A DNA stretch of 64,000 nt from Lysobacterales bacterium (GCA_014946745.1 JADCRD010000001.1:62001-126000), one strand, 5' to 3'. Positions 45,901 through 53,980 are shown, numbered from the stretch's first letter. The notes: generated by a model not told the origin, from the letters alone. Numbers and translations: made by a program.

Positions 45901-47246
45901 CGCTGATGCTCGGCACCAAGTTCATCGATTTCGTCGGCTTCAATGCCTGGGTCGGCGGCGCGGGCGAAGTGGCCGCGGTACAGGTCACCGAATGGGATGA
46001 ACCGCAGGCGGTGATCGGCAGCTACCTGCACCGCTACGCCTATCCGGACTGGTTCAAGGCGCACGAGGAGCGCGGACGCGAGCTGACCACCCTGCATCGG
46101 CACCGCTCGGGCGAGGTCGGCTGCCTGCAGCTGCGCGGCGAGTATCTGTTCGCCGCCGCAGGCGACGAAGGTCTGCGTGTCTATGACGTCGCCAACATCG
46201 CCAACAAGGGCTACAGCCAGCGCATCGTCAGCGCGCCCTTTTCGCCGCTGGGTCAGAGCTCGCGGCTGGACTCGGCCAATGCCACCTGCCTCAGTCTGGT
46301 CACCACCCAGCCCGTGCATCCGGCGCGCAATGAAGGCGAGCAGATGCGGGTGGACAACCAGGAACAGCCCTTCCACCCGATCTACAGCTACGCCCTGGTG
46401 ACCGATGCGGTCGAGGGCCTGATCCTGGTCGACATCAACACCTTCGCCGACGCCGAGCCGCGCAACAACCGCATCGAGCGCGCGCTGACCTGGAACCCGG
46501 ACGGTGCGCTCACCGGCGCGCGGCACATCGAGATGGCCGGCTACCGCGCCTACATCAGCACGCCGCGCGGCGTCGTCGTGGTCAACCTCGATTCGCCGCT
46601 GGCGCCCAAGGTGGAGGCCTTGATCTCACTCGTCGGCGCGCGGGCGGCGGCCGTGCAGTTCCGCTACCTGTTCGTGCTCGACGACGAGGGTCTCAAGTCG
46701 GTCGACATCACCCACCCGGCCGCACCGCGGGTGATCGCCAACAACACGATCGCGCTGGCCGATGCCCATCGGGTGTTCGTGGTGCGCGACTACGCCTATG
46801 TCGCCGCCGGCAGCGAGGGTCTGGTGCTGGTGGATATCCGCCGACCCGAGACCCTGCGCGAGTACCAGCGCCTGGGCGCGGCCGAGGGCATCGCAGATGC
46901 GCGCGACGTCGTGGTCGCCACCACCAATGCCTCGCTGTTCGCCTACGTCGCCGACGGCGGCGAGGGCCTGAAGGTGCTGCAGCTGACCTCGCCGGCCAGC
47001 CAGCCCAACTTCTACGGATTCAGCCCCGCGCCGAAACCCGAGCTGATCGCACGCTATCCAACCCGGCGGCCGGCGCTGAGTCTGTCGCGCGCGCTGGAGC
47101 GCGATCGCGGCGTCGATGAAACCGGCGGCCAGGTCGCGGTGTTCGGGCGGCTGGGTTCGCGTCCGCTGAATCTCGAAGAGATGCAGCGTCTGTACCTCAA
47201 CAAAAACGGGGAGCCCTGGTATGTCCACGATCAGCTGCCTGAGTAA
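42972..47246 (+). CDS. Decahaem cytochrome c with C-terminal LVIVD repeats
   Basis: 1424 residues from the ATG at 42972 (12 bp after the porin-like gene, GAGGG site). The first 190 residues are read through a palindromic repeat array; a signal-peptide core (LLSAVLMLASSLCLAAGG) comes after it. GTG 43521, inside the last repeat, would give a normal exported protein, so the start is uncertain. Ten CxxCH sites lie between about 43.70 and 45.86 kb: CLDCH, CVDCH, CGACH, CASCH, CMVCH, CVDCH, CKDCH, CYACH, CGGCH and CSDCH. From 46.1 to 47.0 kb are at least six LVIVD-type beta-propeller repeats (GDEGLRVYDVANI, GSEGLVLVDIRRP, GGEGLKVLQL). Likely periplasmic or surface electron carrier. Overlaps the next gene by 26 bases. 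Confidence 0.85.
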   Translation: MIAQTFAVIRSLQRIRACIGWGSTHRSRALRPCIGWVLTHRYFALASVPARAQEGACDGRGERRGSVGQDPPYGPALAMAVISRAAPAFPAATFVVSTACRDHRRSATVGQDPPYAFAVPTGWVLTHRSRALRACIGWVSTHRSRALRACIGWVLTHRSSALASVPAQAQEGACDGRGERRGSVGQDPPYGRVLLSAVLMLASSLCLAAGGNYEAVERSDPMTAPAPAGQTAAQAHAKSEGCLDCHTKTDMPTMHANPAVQLGCVDCHGGDASVRVPEGTTAGSDDYTQWMQQAHVLPRFPEAWPSSATPERTYTLLNEERPEFIRFINPSDYRVNEFACGACHQSVIDATRRSLMATGAMFWSAAAYNNGILPFKQSILGESYTADGQPGKLLAPIPPTPEMKSRGILAELLPLPAFETIKPGDNFRVFERGGRNILSLFPETGVPNIAGNIQRLEEPGRPDIRQSNRGPGTGARISVPVLNMHKTRLNDPMMWFAGTNDQPGDYRHSGCASCHVVYANDRDPRHSGPYAAHGHAGMSASADPTIPKDRSGHAITHGFTRAIPSSQCMVCHMHQPNMFMNTFLGYTMWDYESDAPHMWPAQQQYPDAKRMREVLERNPEGAAPRGNWADIDFLAKVWDLNPQLSDTQFADYHGHGWNFRGVFKRDREGNLLDAEGQQVANDDPEKFKKAVHLSSIHVDVGMHCVDCHLNSDGHGNGHIVGEVAMAVEVGCKDCHGDADSYPSLYTSNPAALNGGQDLRLLRTPDGRRRFEWVGDRLFQRSMLDPNLEWEMSLVRDSVTPGNAHYNAKAARAKTMSTDTATQAFGPEVAPADYAHSSEKMECYACHTSWTTTCGGCHLPVEANWKTERHHYEGGATRNYATYNPQVARDEVFMLGRHSPAKGGKIAPVRSSSALVLSSTNANRERIYVQQPPIAASGYSSQAMNPHYPHTERKTETRVCSDCHLSAERDNNAILAQTLMLGTKFIDFVGFNAWVGGAGEVAAVQVTEWDEPQAVIGSYLHRYAYPDWFKAHEERGRELTTLHRHRSGEVGCLQLRGEYLFAAAGDEGLRVYDVANIANKGYSQRIVSAPFSPLGQSSRLDSANATCLSLVTTQPVHPARNEGEQMRVDNQEQPFHPIYSYALVTDAVEGLILVDINTFADAEPRNNRIERALTWNPDGALTGARHIEMAGYRAYISTPRGVVVVNLDSPLAPKVEALISLVGARAAAVQFRYLFVLDDEGLKSVDITHPAAPRVIANNTIALADAHRVFVVRDYAYVAAGSEGLVLVDIRRPETLREYQRLGAAEGIADARDVVVATTNASLFAYVADGGEGLKVLQLTSPASQPNFYGFSPAPKPELIARYPTRRPALSLSRALERDRGVDETGGQVAVFGRLGSRPLNLEEMQRLYLNKNGEPWYVHDQLPE
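43021..43546. repeat. Palindromic repeat array at the 5' end of the decahaem gene
   Basis: Eight copies of the GGTGGGTCTTGACCCACC core: near 43028 (variant), 43069, 43170, 43295, 43335, 43380, 43425 and 43520, in both orientations. Three consecutive copies are 45 bp apart. A segment of about 90 bp starting at 43101 recurs 351 bp downstream at 43452. Every spacing keeps the frame of the surrounding gene. Confidence 0.9.
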
Positions 47247-48522
47247 GGCCGCCGCGCTGGCCCTGCTCGCCTTCGCTTCGGTGGCGCAGGCGCAGCCGCC
47301 CGAGCAGCAGGTCAGTCACCAGCACATGGGCCCTGCGAGCTGCGCATCCAGCGCCTGCCACGGTCGCGTCTCGCCCGAGTCGAACGCCAACGTGCGGCTC
47401 GACGAATACCGGATATGGTCGCGCGAGGATCGCCACGCCCGCGCCTACCAGACGCTGTTGAGCGACGCGTCGAAGGCGATCGCGCGGCGGCTGGGTATCG
47501 GCGAGGCGCACGAGGCCCAGGTCTGCCTCGACTGCCACGCCGACAACGTGCCCGAGGCGCAACGCGGCGAGAAGTTCCAGTTGAGCGATGGCGTCGGCTG
47601 CGAGGCCTGCCACGGTGGCTCCGAGGCTTGGCTGGCTTCGCATGCCGAGGCCGGGGCTACCCACGCCGACAATCTCGACAAGGGCCTGTATCCGCTGTCC
47701 GATGTCGGCCAGCGCGCCGAGCTGTGTCTGTCCTGCCACTACGGCAACAGCGCGAAGTTCGCCGGCCACGACATGATGGCGGCGGGGCATCCGCGCCTGT
47801 CCTTCGAGCTGGTCGCATTCACCGCCAACCAGCCCGCGCACTTCGATTTCGACGAGGACTACGAGCGCCGCAAGAGCCCGCAGCCGGCGATCCGTCTGTG
47901 GATCGAGGGTCTGGCATACGCGGTGAAGGCGCAGACCGCCCTGCTGCGCAGCGAGCGCGTGCACCGCGGCGGCCTGTTTCCCGAGTTGGCGGTGTTCGAC
48001 TGCCACGCCTGCCATCACCCGATGGACGACCGCCGCAATGCGCAGACCGCCGTGCACGCCGGTTTGGGGCAGGGGGCGGTGCGGGTCAATGACAGCAGTG
48101 CCCTGCTGCTGATCGCCGCCCTCGAAGTCTTCGATCCCGCGCAGGCGACGGCGCTGCGCGGCGAGCTCAACGCCCTGCACCGCGCGAGCGCGCGCAGCTT
48201 GGCCGATCTGCGCACGACGGCCGCGAGCATGGACCGCCGCATGGACGGCGTGCTGACCGCCCTGCAGGGCCGCAGCTTCAAGCCGGAAGACCTGCGCAGC
48301 CTGCGCACGGCCCTGCTCAAGCGCGCCGGCGCCGGCGCCTACCGCGACTTCGCCGCCGCCGAGCAGGCCTACTTCGCGATCGAGACCCTGTGCATCGAAC
48401 TGGGCGAAGGCGAGCGCTTGAAGCCGCAGTTGAACCAGCTGTTCGCCAGCCTGGAAGACGAGCACCGATTCCGGCCGGATCGCTTCTCCACCGCGGCGCA
48501 GCGGCTGCCCGGTGCGCCCTGA
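47221..48522 (+). CDS. Pentahaem cytochrome c, c554-like
   Basis: 433 residues with signal peptide MSTISCLSKAAALALLAFAS to AQAQ. The first haem site is the unusual CX4CH form (CASSACH), preceded by HMGPAS; CLDCH, CEACH, CLSCH and CHACH follow. The HMG-CxxxxCH opening resembles the cytochrome c554 family, in which small multihaem proteins accept electrons in the periplasm. The C-terminal 180 residues are helical and haem-free. It overlaps the decahaem gene by 26 bases, so it is almost certainly co-expressed and perhaps a partner. Confidence 0.85.
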   Translation: MSTISCLSKAAALALLAFASVAQAQPPEQQVSHQHMGPASCASSACHGRVSPESNANVRLDEYRIWSREDRHARAYQTLLSDASKAIARRLGIGEAHEAQVCLDCHADNVPEAQRGEKFQLSDGVGCEACHGGSEAWLASHAEAGATHADNLDKGLYPLSDVGQRAELCLSCHYGNSAKFAGHDMMAAGHPRLSFELVAFTANQPAHFDFDEDYERRKSPQPAIRLWIEGLAYAVKAQTALLRSERVHRGGLFPELAVFDCHACHHPMDDRRNAQTAVHAGLGQGAVRVNDSSALLLIAALEVFDPAQATALRGELNALHRASARSLADLRTTAASMDRRMDGVLTALQGRSFKPEDLRSLRTALLKRAGAGAYRDFAAAEQAYFAIETLCIELGEGERLKPQLNQLFASLEDEHRFRPDRFSTAAQRLPGAP

Positions 48523-48588
48523 AGGGCTGGCGCAGGTGCAGGCCGCGGCCGAGAATGCGCGCACTGCGGGCAGTTCAGGACAGGTCGC

Positions 48589-49617
48589 ATGGGCGCTGAG
48601 AACAGCGGCTACAAGCTGAGGGCGGAGGCGGACGGCAGCGAGACGCCGATCCGCCACGGCATGGTCGTCGGCCGCGGTGACGACTGTGATCTGGTGATCC
48701 AGCTTGGCGTGGTGTCGCGTCGGCACGCGCGCATCAATGTCGTCGATGGCAGCCCTTGGGTGGAGGATCTCGGCTCCACCAATGGCACCACGGTCAACGG
48801 CGAGCGTGTCGTCTCGGCGACGCGGCTCAAGCCGTCCGACATCGTCTGCTTTGACGATGTGGCCTATCAGGTGCTGGCTGCGTCAGCCGTGGTCGCAGCC
48901 GCGGCCGACCGCGATCGCACGGTGCTCGGCGCGCGCGTGCTGCCGCCGATTGGCGCACAGGAGCCCACGCTGGACAGCGCGCCTGCTCAGGCACGGCCCG
49001 CCGCCGCTGCCGAACCGCTGCCTGCGCCCGAGCCGGCGCGACCGCGTTCTGCGGCAGCGCCGGCTGCGATCGAAGGCCTGCCGCTGAGCTGGGCCGATGC
49101 GGATCATCTGGAGCCCGCATCGCGTACGCAGGCCTTGCCCATCCTGCTGCGCCAGATCAGCCAGAAGTCGGGCGATACCGAAGGCCTGATCGAGGCCGCA
49201 CGTCAGCACAGCGCGCGACGACTGCCGCGCTTGATCGGCTTGAACCAGGCCATCGCCGGCCAGGTTTTCGATCTCGATACCGGGCAGGGCCGCAGCAAGT
49301 GGGAGCTGGGCCGCGATGCCGGGGCTGACATTCGCATCCCCGATGAGAGCGTGTCCGGGCGACATGCGCAGATCGTCTGCGAGGAGGGGCGCTGGAAAGT
49401 GGTCAACCTGATGTCCGTCAACGGCAGCTTCGTCAACGGCCGCAAGGTGCTGAGCGCCTACCTCAAGACCGCCGACAAGATCCGTCTCGGCAACGTCGAG
49501 CTCGCCTTCGACGCGGGCGAAGGCGGCGCCGTGCCGCGCGCCGCCTCAGGCGTGGCCGGAGCCGGCCTCTGGGCGCGCCTGCGTGCGGCGCTGCGGCGCC
49601 TGTTCGGGCGCGGCTGA
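48589..49617 (+). CDS. Twin FHA-domain protein
   Basis: 342 residues. Two FHA domains: residues 20-95 with the phosphothreonine-binding set G28R29, SRRH (43-46) and STNGTTVNG (63-71), and about 228-305 with ELGRDAGADI, SVSGRHA and SVNGSFVNGR. An Ala/Pro-rich linker joins them, and a basic amphipathic tail (ARLRAALRRLFGRG) ends the protein. No signal peptide is obvious, so it is likely cytoplasmic and could sit at the membrane through its tail. It lies 66 bp after the pentahaem gene and probably belongs to the same cluster, echoing the FHA-like domain of the decahaem fusion. No Ser/Thr kinase is in the window. Confidence 0.85.
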   Translation: MGAENSGYKLRAEADGSETPIRHGMVVGRGDDCDLVIQLGVVSRRHARINVVDGSPWVEDLGSTNGTTVNGERVVSATRLKPSDIVCFDDVAYQVLAASAVVAAAADRDRTVLGARVLPPIGAQEPTLDSAPAQARPAAAAEPLPAPEPARPRSAAAPAAIEGLPLSWADADHLEPASRTQALPILLRQISQKSGDTEGLIEAARQHSARRLPRLIGLNQAIAGQVFDLDTGQGRSKWELGRDAGADIRIPDESVSGRHAQIVCEEGRWKVVNLMSVNGSFVNGRKVLSAYLKTADKIRLGNVELAFDAGEGGAVPRAASGVAGAGLWARLRAALRRLFGRG

Positions 49618-49941
49618 GGCGGCGACGCTGGGGCTGGGTCAGGTTGACGCCGAGGGCAGCGAGGCCCAACGCCGCACGCCTCAAGGATCGACACGCGCCG
49701 GGGTCCGCGCCGTTGGGCTGCGCTGCGCTTGGCCCAACCTGCGACCGGGCCGTACGGCAAGCGAGGCCCGACAGCGCAACCGCCTCGCCTCCATCTGGCG
49801 CGGCCTGCGGCCTTCGATGGCCGTCGCCGATGCCGCACATACGCCAAGGTGTGCGGTGCGCGTCGATATGCGCCTCCCGCATTGGTCGCGGCGACGGTGA
49901 GCGCCTATTCTTCCCGGCTCGACTTCCCCGGAGCCTTCGCG

Positions 49942-51129
49942 ATGTTCTTCGAGCTGCAGCCCGCACCCGCCGATCCCATCCTGGGCCTGATGGCCGCGTT
50001 CCGCGCCGATCCGCGGCCGCACAAGATCGATCTGGGCGTGGGCGTGTACAAGGACGAGGCGGGCCACACGCCCGTGCTGGCCTGCGTGAAGCGCGCGGAA
50101 GCGCGGCGCCTCGAGCGCGAGGACAGCAAGACCTACATCGGCATGGCCGGTGATCCGGGCTTCAACGCCGCGCTGGAGAAGCTCGCCCTGGGCGATGCGC
50201 CGGCGCTGGCCGAAGGCCGCGTGGCCACCGCGCACACGCCGGGCGGCACCGGCGCTCTGCGTGTTGCCGCCGAGCTGATCAAGCGCGCGCGTCCCGAAGC
50301 CACCGTGTGGGTCAGCGACCCGACCTGGGGCAATCACCCGTCGGTGTTCAAGGCCGCGGGTTTGAAGGTGCGCGAATACCCCTACTACGACGCCGCCACG
50401 CAGTCGCTGCGCGGCGAGGCCATTCTGGCAGCGCTGTCTGCGGTGCCAGCGGGCGACGTCGTGCTGCTACACGCCTGCTGCCACAACCCCAGCGGCGTTG
50501 ACCTCGAAGCGCAGCACTGGCAAGCGGTGGCCGAGCTGGCCGAGAAGCAGGGCTTTCTGTGTTTTGTCGACATGGCCTACCAGGGCTTCAGCACGGATCT
50601 TGACAGCGATGCCTACGGTCCGCGCCTCTTGGCGCAGCGCCTGCCCGAGCTGCTGCTGGCCACCTCCTGCTCGAAGAACTTCGGCCTCTACCGCGAGCGC
50701 ATCGGCGCGGTCAGCGTGATCGGCCACAGCGCCGCGCAGACCCAGGCGACCTTCTCGCAGCTGCTGTCGGCGATCCGCAATGTCTATTCGATGCCGCCGG
50801 CGCACGGCGCGATCCTGGTGCGCGAGATCCTCGAAGACGCCGAGCTGCGCGCGCAGTGGCTGCAGGAGCTGGCCGACATGCGCGGCCGCATCAACCACTA
50901 CCGCAGCGCGATGGTGCAGGCCCTGCGCGAGGCGGGCGTCGAACGCGACTTCGGCTTCATCGAACGCCAGCGCGGCATGTTCAGCTTCCTCGGCATCACA
51001 CCCGAACAGGTCGAGCGCCTGAAGACCGAGCACGCGATCTATATGGTTGGCAGCAGCCGCATGAACATCGCCGGGCTGTCGGCCGCGAACCTCGCGTACT
51101 TTGCCGCGGCGCTCAAGGCGGTGATTTGA
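49942..51129 (+). CDS. Aspartate/aromatic aminotransferase
   Basis: 395 residues from the ATG at 49942 (MFFELQPAPADPILGLMAAF). PLP-dependent class I aminotransferase of the AspC/TyrB type: KIDLGVGVYKDEAG, HTPGGTGALRVA, CHNPSGVDL and the PLP lysine in SCSKNFGLYRERIGA. Transfers amino groups between aspartate or aromatic amino acids and 2-oxoglutarate; aspC versus tyrB cannot be settled by eye. Monocistronic, 324 bp after the FHA gene. The region 49618-49941 between them shows no gene or clear repeat. Confidence 0.9.
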   Translation: MFFELQPAPADPILGLMAAFRADPRPHKIDLGVGVYKDEAGHTPVLACVKRAEARRLEREDSKTYIGMAGDPGFNAALEKLALGDAPALAEGRVATAHTPGGTGALRVAAELIKRARPEATVWVSDPTWGNHPSVFKAAGLKVREYPYYDAATQSLRGEAILAALSAVPAGDVVLLHACCHNPSGVDLEAQHWQAVAELAEKQGFLCFVDMAYQGFSTDLDSDAYGPRLLAQRLPELLLATSCSKNFGLYRERIGAVSVIGHSAAQTQATFSQLLSAIRNVYSMPPAHGAILVREILEDAELRAQWLQELADMRGRINHYRSAMVQALREAGVERDFGFIERQRGMFSFLGITPEQVERLKTEHAIYMVGSSRMNIAGLSAANLAYFAAALKAVI

Positions 51130-51138
51130 TCGAGAGCC

Positions 51139-51363
51139 GGGATTGGGGATTGGGGATTTGCAGCCGCCGAGGCTTAAGCCTCCGCGCAACCCGCTCTCCG
51201 GGCTCAGGCGGCAGTGAGCGGAGAGGCGGGCTCGACACTCGCACCGCGCAGCCAGCCTTTGGACGAATCCCGAATCCCGTGCCCTCGCGCGCAGCGCTCG
51301 GGCGCTCATCGGCGCGCGGACCCATGGTCCGCAAGCGCGCCTCTTCGCTCCCCAATCCCGGCC
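51139..51363. repeat. Heptad repeats in inverted arrangement between convergent genes
   Basis: GGGATTG copies at 51139-51159 after the aminotransferase; complementary GAATCCC copies at 51265-51278 and CCAATCCCG at 51351-51360, next to the end of the NDUFA9-like gene. Confidence 0.75.
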
Positions 51364-51364
51364 C

Positions 51365-52303
51365 TCAAGGCCGCCCCGACGCTCCGCGATAGCGATCCAG
51401 TCGCGACTGCTTGCCCAGCGGGAACAAGATCTGCGGAATCACCGCGGCAACCGGCGTTTTCTCGATCTTGAGGCGGTACAGGCCGTCGATGCCGCCCACG
51501 GAATCGGTTTTCAGCGAGAGGAAGTTGTCGGTGGAAAAGGGCTTGCCGGGCACGAAATCCATGGCCAGCGCCTGCAGACGTCCGAGCACGTCGGGCAGCG
51601 GGATCACGAGCCGCTTGAGGTGCATGCCGCGCGCGGTGTAGCGCACGATCTCCGCGAGCGTCATCACCTCGGGCCCGTACAGCTCGTAGCTCTGCTGGTG
51701 GGCGCTGGAGTCGTCGAGCGTCTGCACCATCGCCGCCACCACATCACCGACGTAGACCGGCGCGAACTTGGCGCCGGCGCGGGCCAGCGGCAGCACCGGC
51801 GAGAACGACAGCAGGAACTTGAAGCGGCTGAACAATCCGTCGCCCGGGCCGAAGATCACCGAGGGCTGGTAGATCGTCCAGTCGAGGCCCGAGGCCTTGA
51901 CCAGTGCTTCCGCCTCGCCGCGCGTCTTCAGGTAGTGGCTCTCACCGCGCCCGGCGTTGAGCGCGCTCATCTGCAGCAGGCGACGCACGCCGGCGGCCTT
52001 GCAGGCGTCGATCACGCAGCGGGTCAGCTCGACGTGGGCGCGCTTGAAGCCGGCGCCGCCAAAGCCGGCTTCATTGAGGATGCCGACCAGATTGATGACC
52101 GCGTCGGCGCCCTGCAGGGCGGCGCTCAGCGAAGCGCTGTCATAGGGGTTCGCCGCGCGCACCCGCACGCGCGGCAGCACGGCCAGCTGCGGTTTGGCGT
52201 CGGCATTGCGGCTGAGCACATCGACCGAGTGGCCGAGCGTGGAAAGGCGTGCGACGAGGTGGCTGCCGACAAAGCCGGTGCCGCCGAGGATGACAATTTT
52301 CAT
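51365..52303 (-). CDS. NDUFA9-like NAD(P)-binding protein
   Basis: 312 residues. Atypical short-chain dehydrogenase with N-terminal KIVILGGTGFVGSHLVARL and NLVGILNEAGFGG; the catalytic YxxxK is reduced to YLKTRGEAE. Resembles the bacterial relatives of complex I subunit NDUFA9, often annotated as NAD-dependent epimerase or complex I NDUFA9 subunit family protein. A role in quinone or respiratory-chain assembly is suspected for the family but not shown. No nuo genes are nearby. Confidence 0.82.
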   Translation of the reverse strand: MKIVILGGTGFVGSHLVARLSTLGHSVDVLSRNADAKPQLAVLPRVRVRAANPYDSASLSAALQGADAVINLVGILNEAGFGGAGFKRAHVELTRCVIDACKAAGVRRLLQMSALNAGRGESHYLKTRGEAEALVKASGLDWTIYQPSVIFGPGDGLFSRFKFLLSFSPVLPLARAGAKFAPVYVGDVVAAMVQTLDDSSAHQQSYELYGPEVMTLAEIVRYTARGMHLKRLVIPLPDVLGRLQALAMDFVPGKPFSTDNFLSLKTDSVGGIDGLYRLKIEKTPVAAVIPQILFPLGKQSRLDRYRGASGRP

Positions 52304-52668
52304 GGAATGCAGTCCGAGGAGGCGCGTCGGGCGCGCCGTTGGGGTGCGAAGGGTAGCAAGCGCTGCGCGGGCGGGGGCGGGAACGGGTTGAGAAAGCAGC
52401 GACCGAGTCGCTTGGCCTTCGCAGAAGCAGCGACCGAGTCGCTCAGTCTTTGCAAGGAAAGCGACCGAGTCGCTTGGCCCTCGAAAAAGCAGCGACCGAG
52501 TCGCCTGGGAGCCTGTCGGGCTTTGGTGGTCGAGGCGAAAGTTCGGCGGCGTGAGGACAGGGTTTCGGCGGTTTGCAGGCCCATTGCAGCGCTATGGTTC
52601 AAGAATCGGCGGAAACATGGACTGCGCAGACGGATGTGCAGCCCGGCCATCCAAAGTCCGACGGGCTC
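52304..52668. other. 365-bp gap between NDUFA9-like and oxidoreductase genes
   Basis: No gene supported. It should include the promoter of the NDUFA9-like gene near 52304. The main content is the 31-bp-period array at 52399-52504. Confidence 0.6.
52399..52504. repeat. Four palindromes GCGACCGAGTCGC at exact 31-bp period
   Basis: The 13-bp palindrome occurs at 52399, 52430, 52461 and 52492. The 18-bp linkers (TTGGCCTTCGCAGAAGCA and variants) are related, so this is a tandem repeat rather than a CRISPR. Confidence 0.9.
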
Positions 52669-53256
52669 CTAGCGCGCTTTGCTGCCGGCGTGGCGCATGC
52701 GCTCAAGCCAGCGCGCATGCGCTTTTGCTGAAGGGCTGGCGACCAGGCCGATCAGCGTATGCCGCACGGGCCCAAAACCGACGAAGCGCAGCACGTTGCG
52801 CTCAAGACTCTTGAGGCTGTGGGATCGATAGAACCAGCGGTAGACGAAGCCTGGCATGCCCATCGTCACCACCACATGGGCGCTGCGCCCCTGCAGCGGC
52901 TTCAACTCGCCCGGGCCGCGGTCGCCGCCCGGCGCGGTGATGCCGGGCCGAAGCACGTGCTCCAGTGCCGCCTTGGTGTGCGCGGGCAGGTCGCCCAGCC
53001 ACATCGGATAGCAGAGCAAGAGGTGCTGGCACCACAGCAGGTCTTCCTGCAGCGGGCGCAGTGTTTCAGGCACGTGCCCTTGCTCCCATTCGGCTGCGGT
53101 GCGCAGCAGCGGCACATCGATGCCGCCGAGATCGAAGCGTCGAACGTCGTGGCCAGCGGCCTGCGCTGCCTCGGCATAGCTCGCCGTCAGCGCGCGGCCG
53201 AAGCGGGTGGGATCGGGGTCGGGGTGACCCTGCAGCACCAGAACTCGCGTGGCCAT
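52669..53256 (-). CDS. Flavodoxin-fold NAD(P)H oxidoreductase
   Basis: 195 residues from the ATG at 53256 (MATRVLVLQGHPDPDPTRFG). FMN-binding fold of the KefF/MdaB/NQO1 group: QGHPDPD at the phosphate loop, LLLCYPMWLGDLPAHTKAAL and the MGMPGFVYRWFYR segment. Likely reduces quinones or similar compounds two electrons at a time in the cytoplasm. Substrate unknown. It lies 80 bp downstream of the GNAT gene on the same strand. Confidence 0.82.
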   Translation of the reverse strand: MATRVLVLQGHPDPDPTRFGRALTASYAEAAQAAGHDVRRFDLGGIDVPLLRTAAEWEQGHVPETLRPLQEDLLWCQHLLLCYPMWLGDLPAHTKAALEHVLRPGITAPGGDRGPGELKPLQGRSAHVVVTMGMPGFVYRWFYRSHSLKSLERNVLRFVGFGPVRHTLIGLVASPSAKAHARWLERMRHAGSKAR

Positions 53257-53336
53257 GCGCTGAACTCCTGCAAGCGGGTGCCGTGAGGGTGACACAGCCT
53301 GATGGCGAAGGCTGCGACGTCGGCGCTTGCGGGCGA

Positions 53337-53870
53337 TCAAGCGCCGCGGAGTTCACGCCAGCGCGCTCGCGTCTGGCCCCAGATCTCGATCGGCAGCGGC
53401 TCGAACGGCGGCGGCAGGCGCCCCGGCCCGCGCAGCTCAGAGCCGAGCCGTTCGGCCAGTCGCTGCGAGGGCAGGTTGTTCGGATCAATGGCGTGGATGA
53501 CCTCGACCCAGCCCAAGGTGTCGAAGGCCCAGTCGATGCTGGCGACTGCGGCTTCCTGCGCGTAGCCCTGCCCCTGCGCTTCGCGCAGCAGGCCCCAGCC
53601 GACTTCGGTGCCGGGCCAGCCCTCGGGCTGCCACGGCCCGATCCGTCCAAGCCACTGTCCGGTGCTGCGTTCGATCACCGAGAACATGCCGAAGCCCTGG
53701 ATCTGCCAGCTGCCCACCATCGTGAGAAAGCCGCGCCATGCGGCAGCGCGAGGCTGCACCCCGCCGATGAAGCGCGCGCTCTCTGGATCCGCCATCAGCT
53801 GGGCCCAACCATCGAAGTCCTGGCCGAGCGGTGGGCGCAGCTGCAGGCGCGGGGTCAGCAGTTCGGGCAT
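53337..53870 (-). CDS. GNAT-family N-acetyltransferase (RimJ-like)
   Basis: 177 residues from the ATG at 53870 (MPELLTPRLQLRPPLGQDFD); the frame is open further upstream but overlaps the divergent TPR gene. RimJ/RimL-type GNAT: TPRLQLRP opening, VIERSTGQWLGRIGPW, acetyl-CoA loop REAQGQGYAQEA and IDPNNLPSQRLAERLG. Acceptor substrate not predictable. Shares a 110-bp upstream region with the TPR-PAS gene. Confidence 0.85.
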   Translation of the reverse strand: MPELLTPRLQLRPPLGQDFDGWAQLMADPESARFIGGVQPRAAAWRGFLTMVGSWQIQGFGMFSVIERSTGQWLGRIGPWQPEGWPGTEVGWGLLREAQGQGYAQEAAVASIDWAFDTLGWVEVIHAIDPNNLPSQRLAERLGSELRGPGRLPPPFEPLPIEIWGQTRARWRELRGA

Positions 53871-53980
53871 GGGGCGTGCTCGCAAAAATTGATAATGCGG
53901 GTGACCATCGGCAGCCCGCAGGGTGGGAGCGATATGCCAAAGTTCGGCGTCCGATGGGTCGGTGCAATGGGGGAAGGGTA

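Noticed and set aside
43578-46526. 982-residue minus-strand frame opposite the decahaem gene
   Set aside because: The plus strand has ten CxxCH motifs in phase; the minus product is low-complexity Ala/Val/Arg.
52399-52504. Possible CRISPR array (31-bp period)
   Set aside because: Linkers resemble each other and are only 18 bp; no cas genes.
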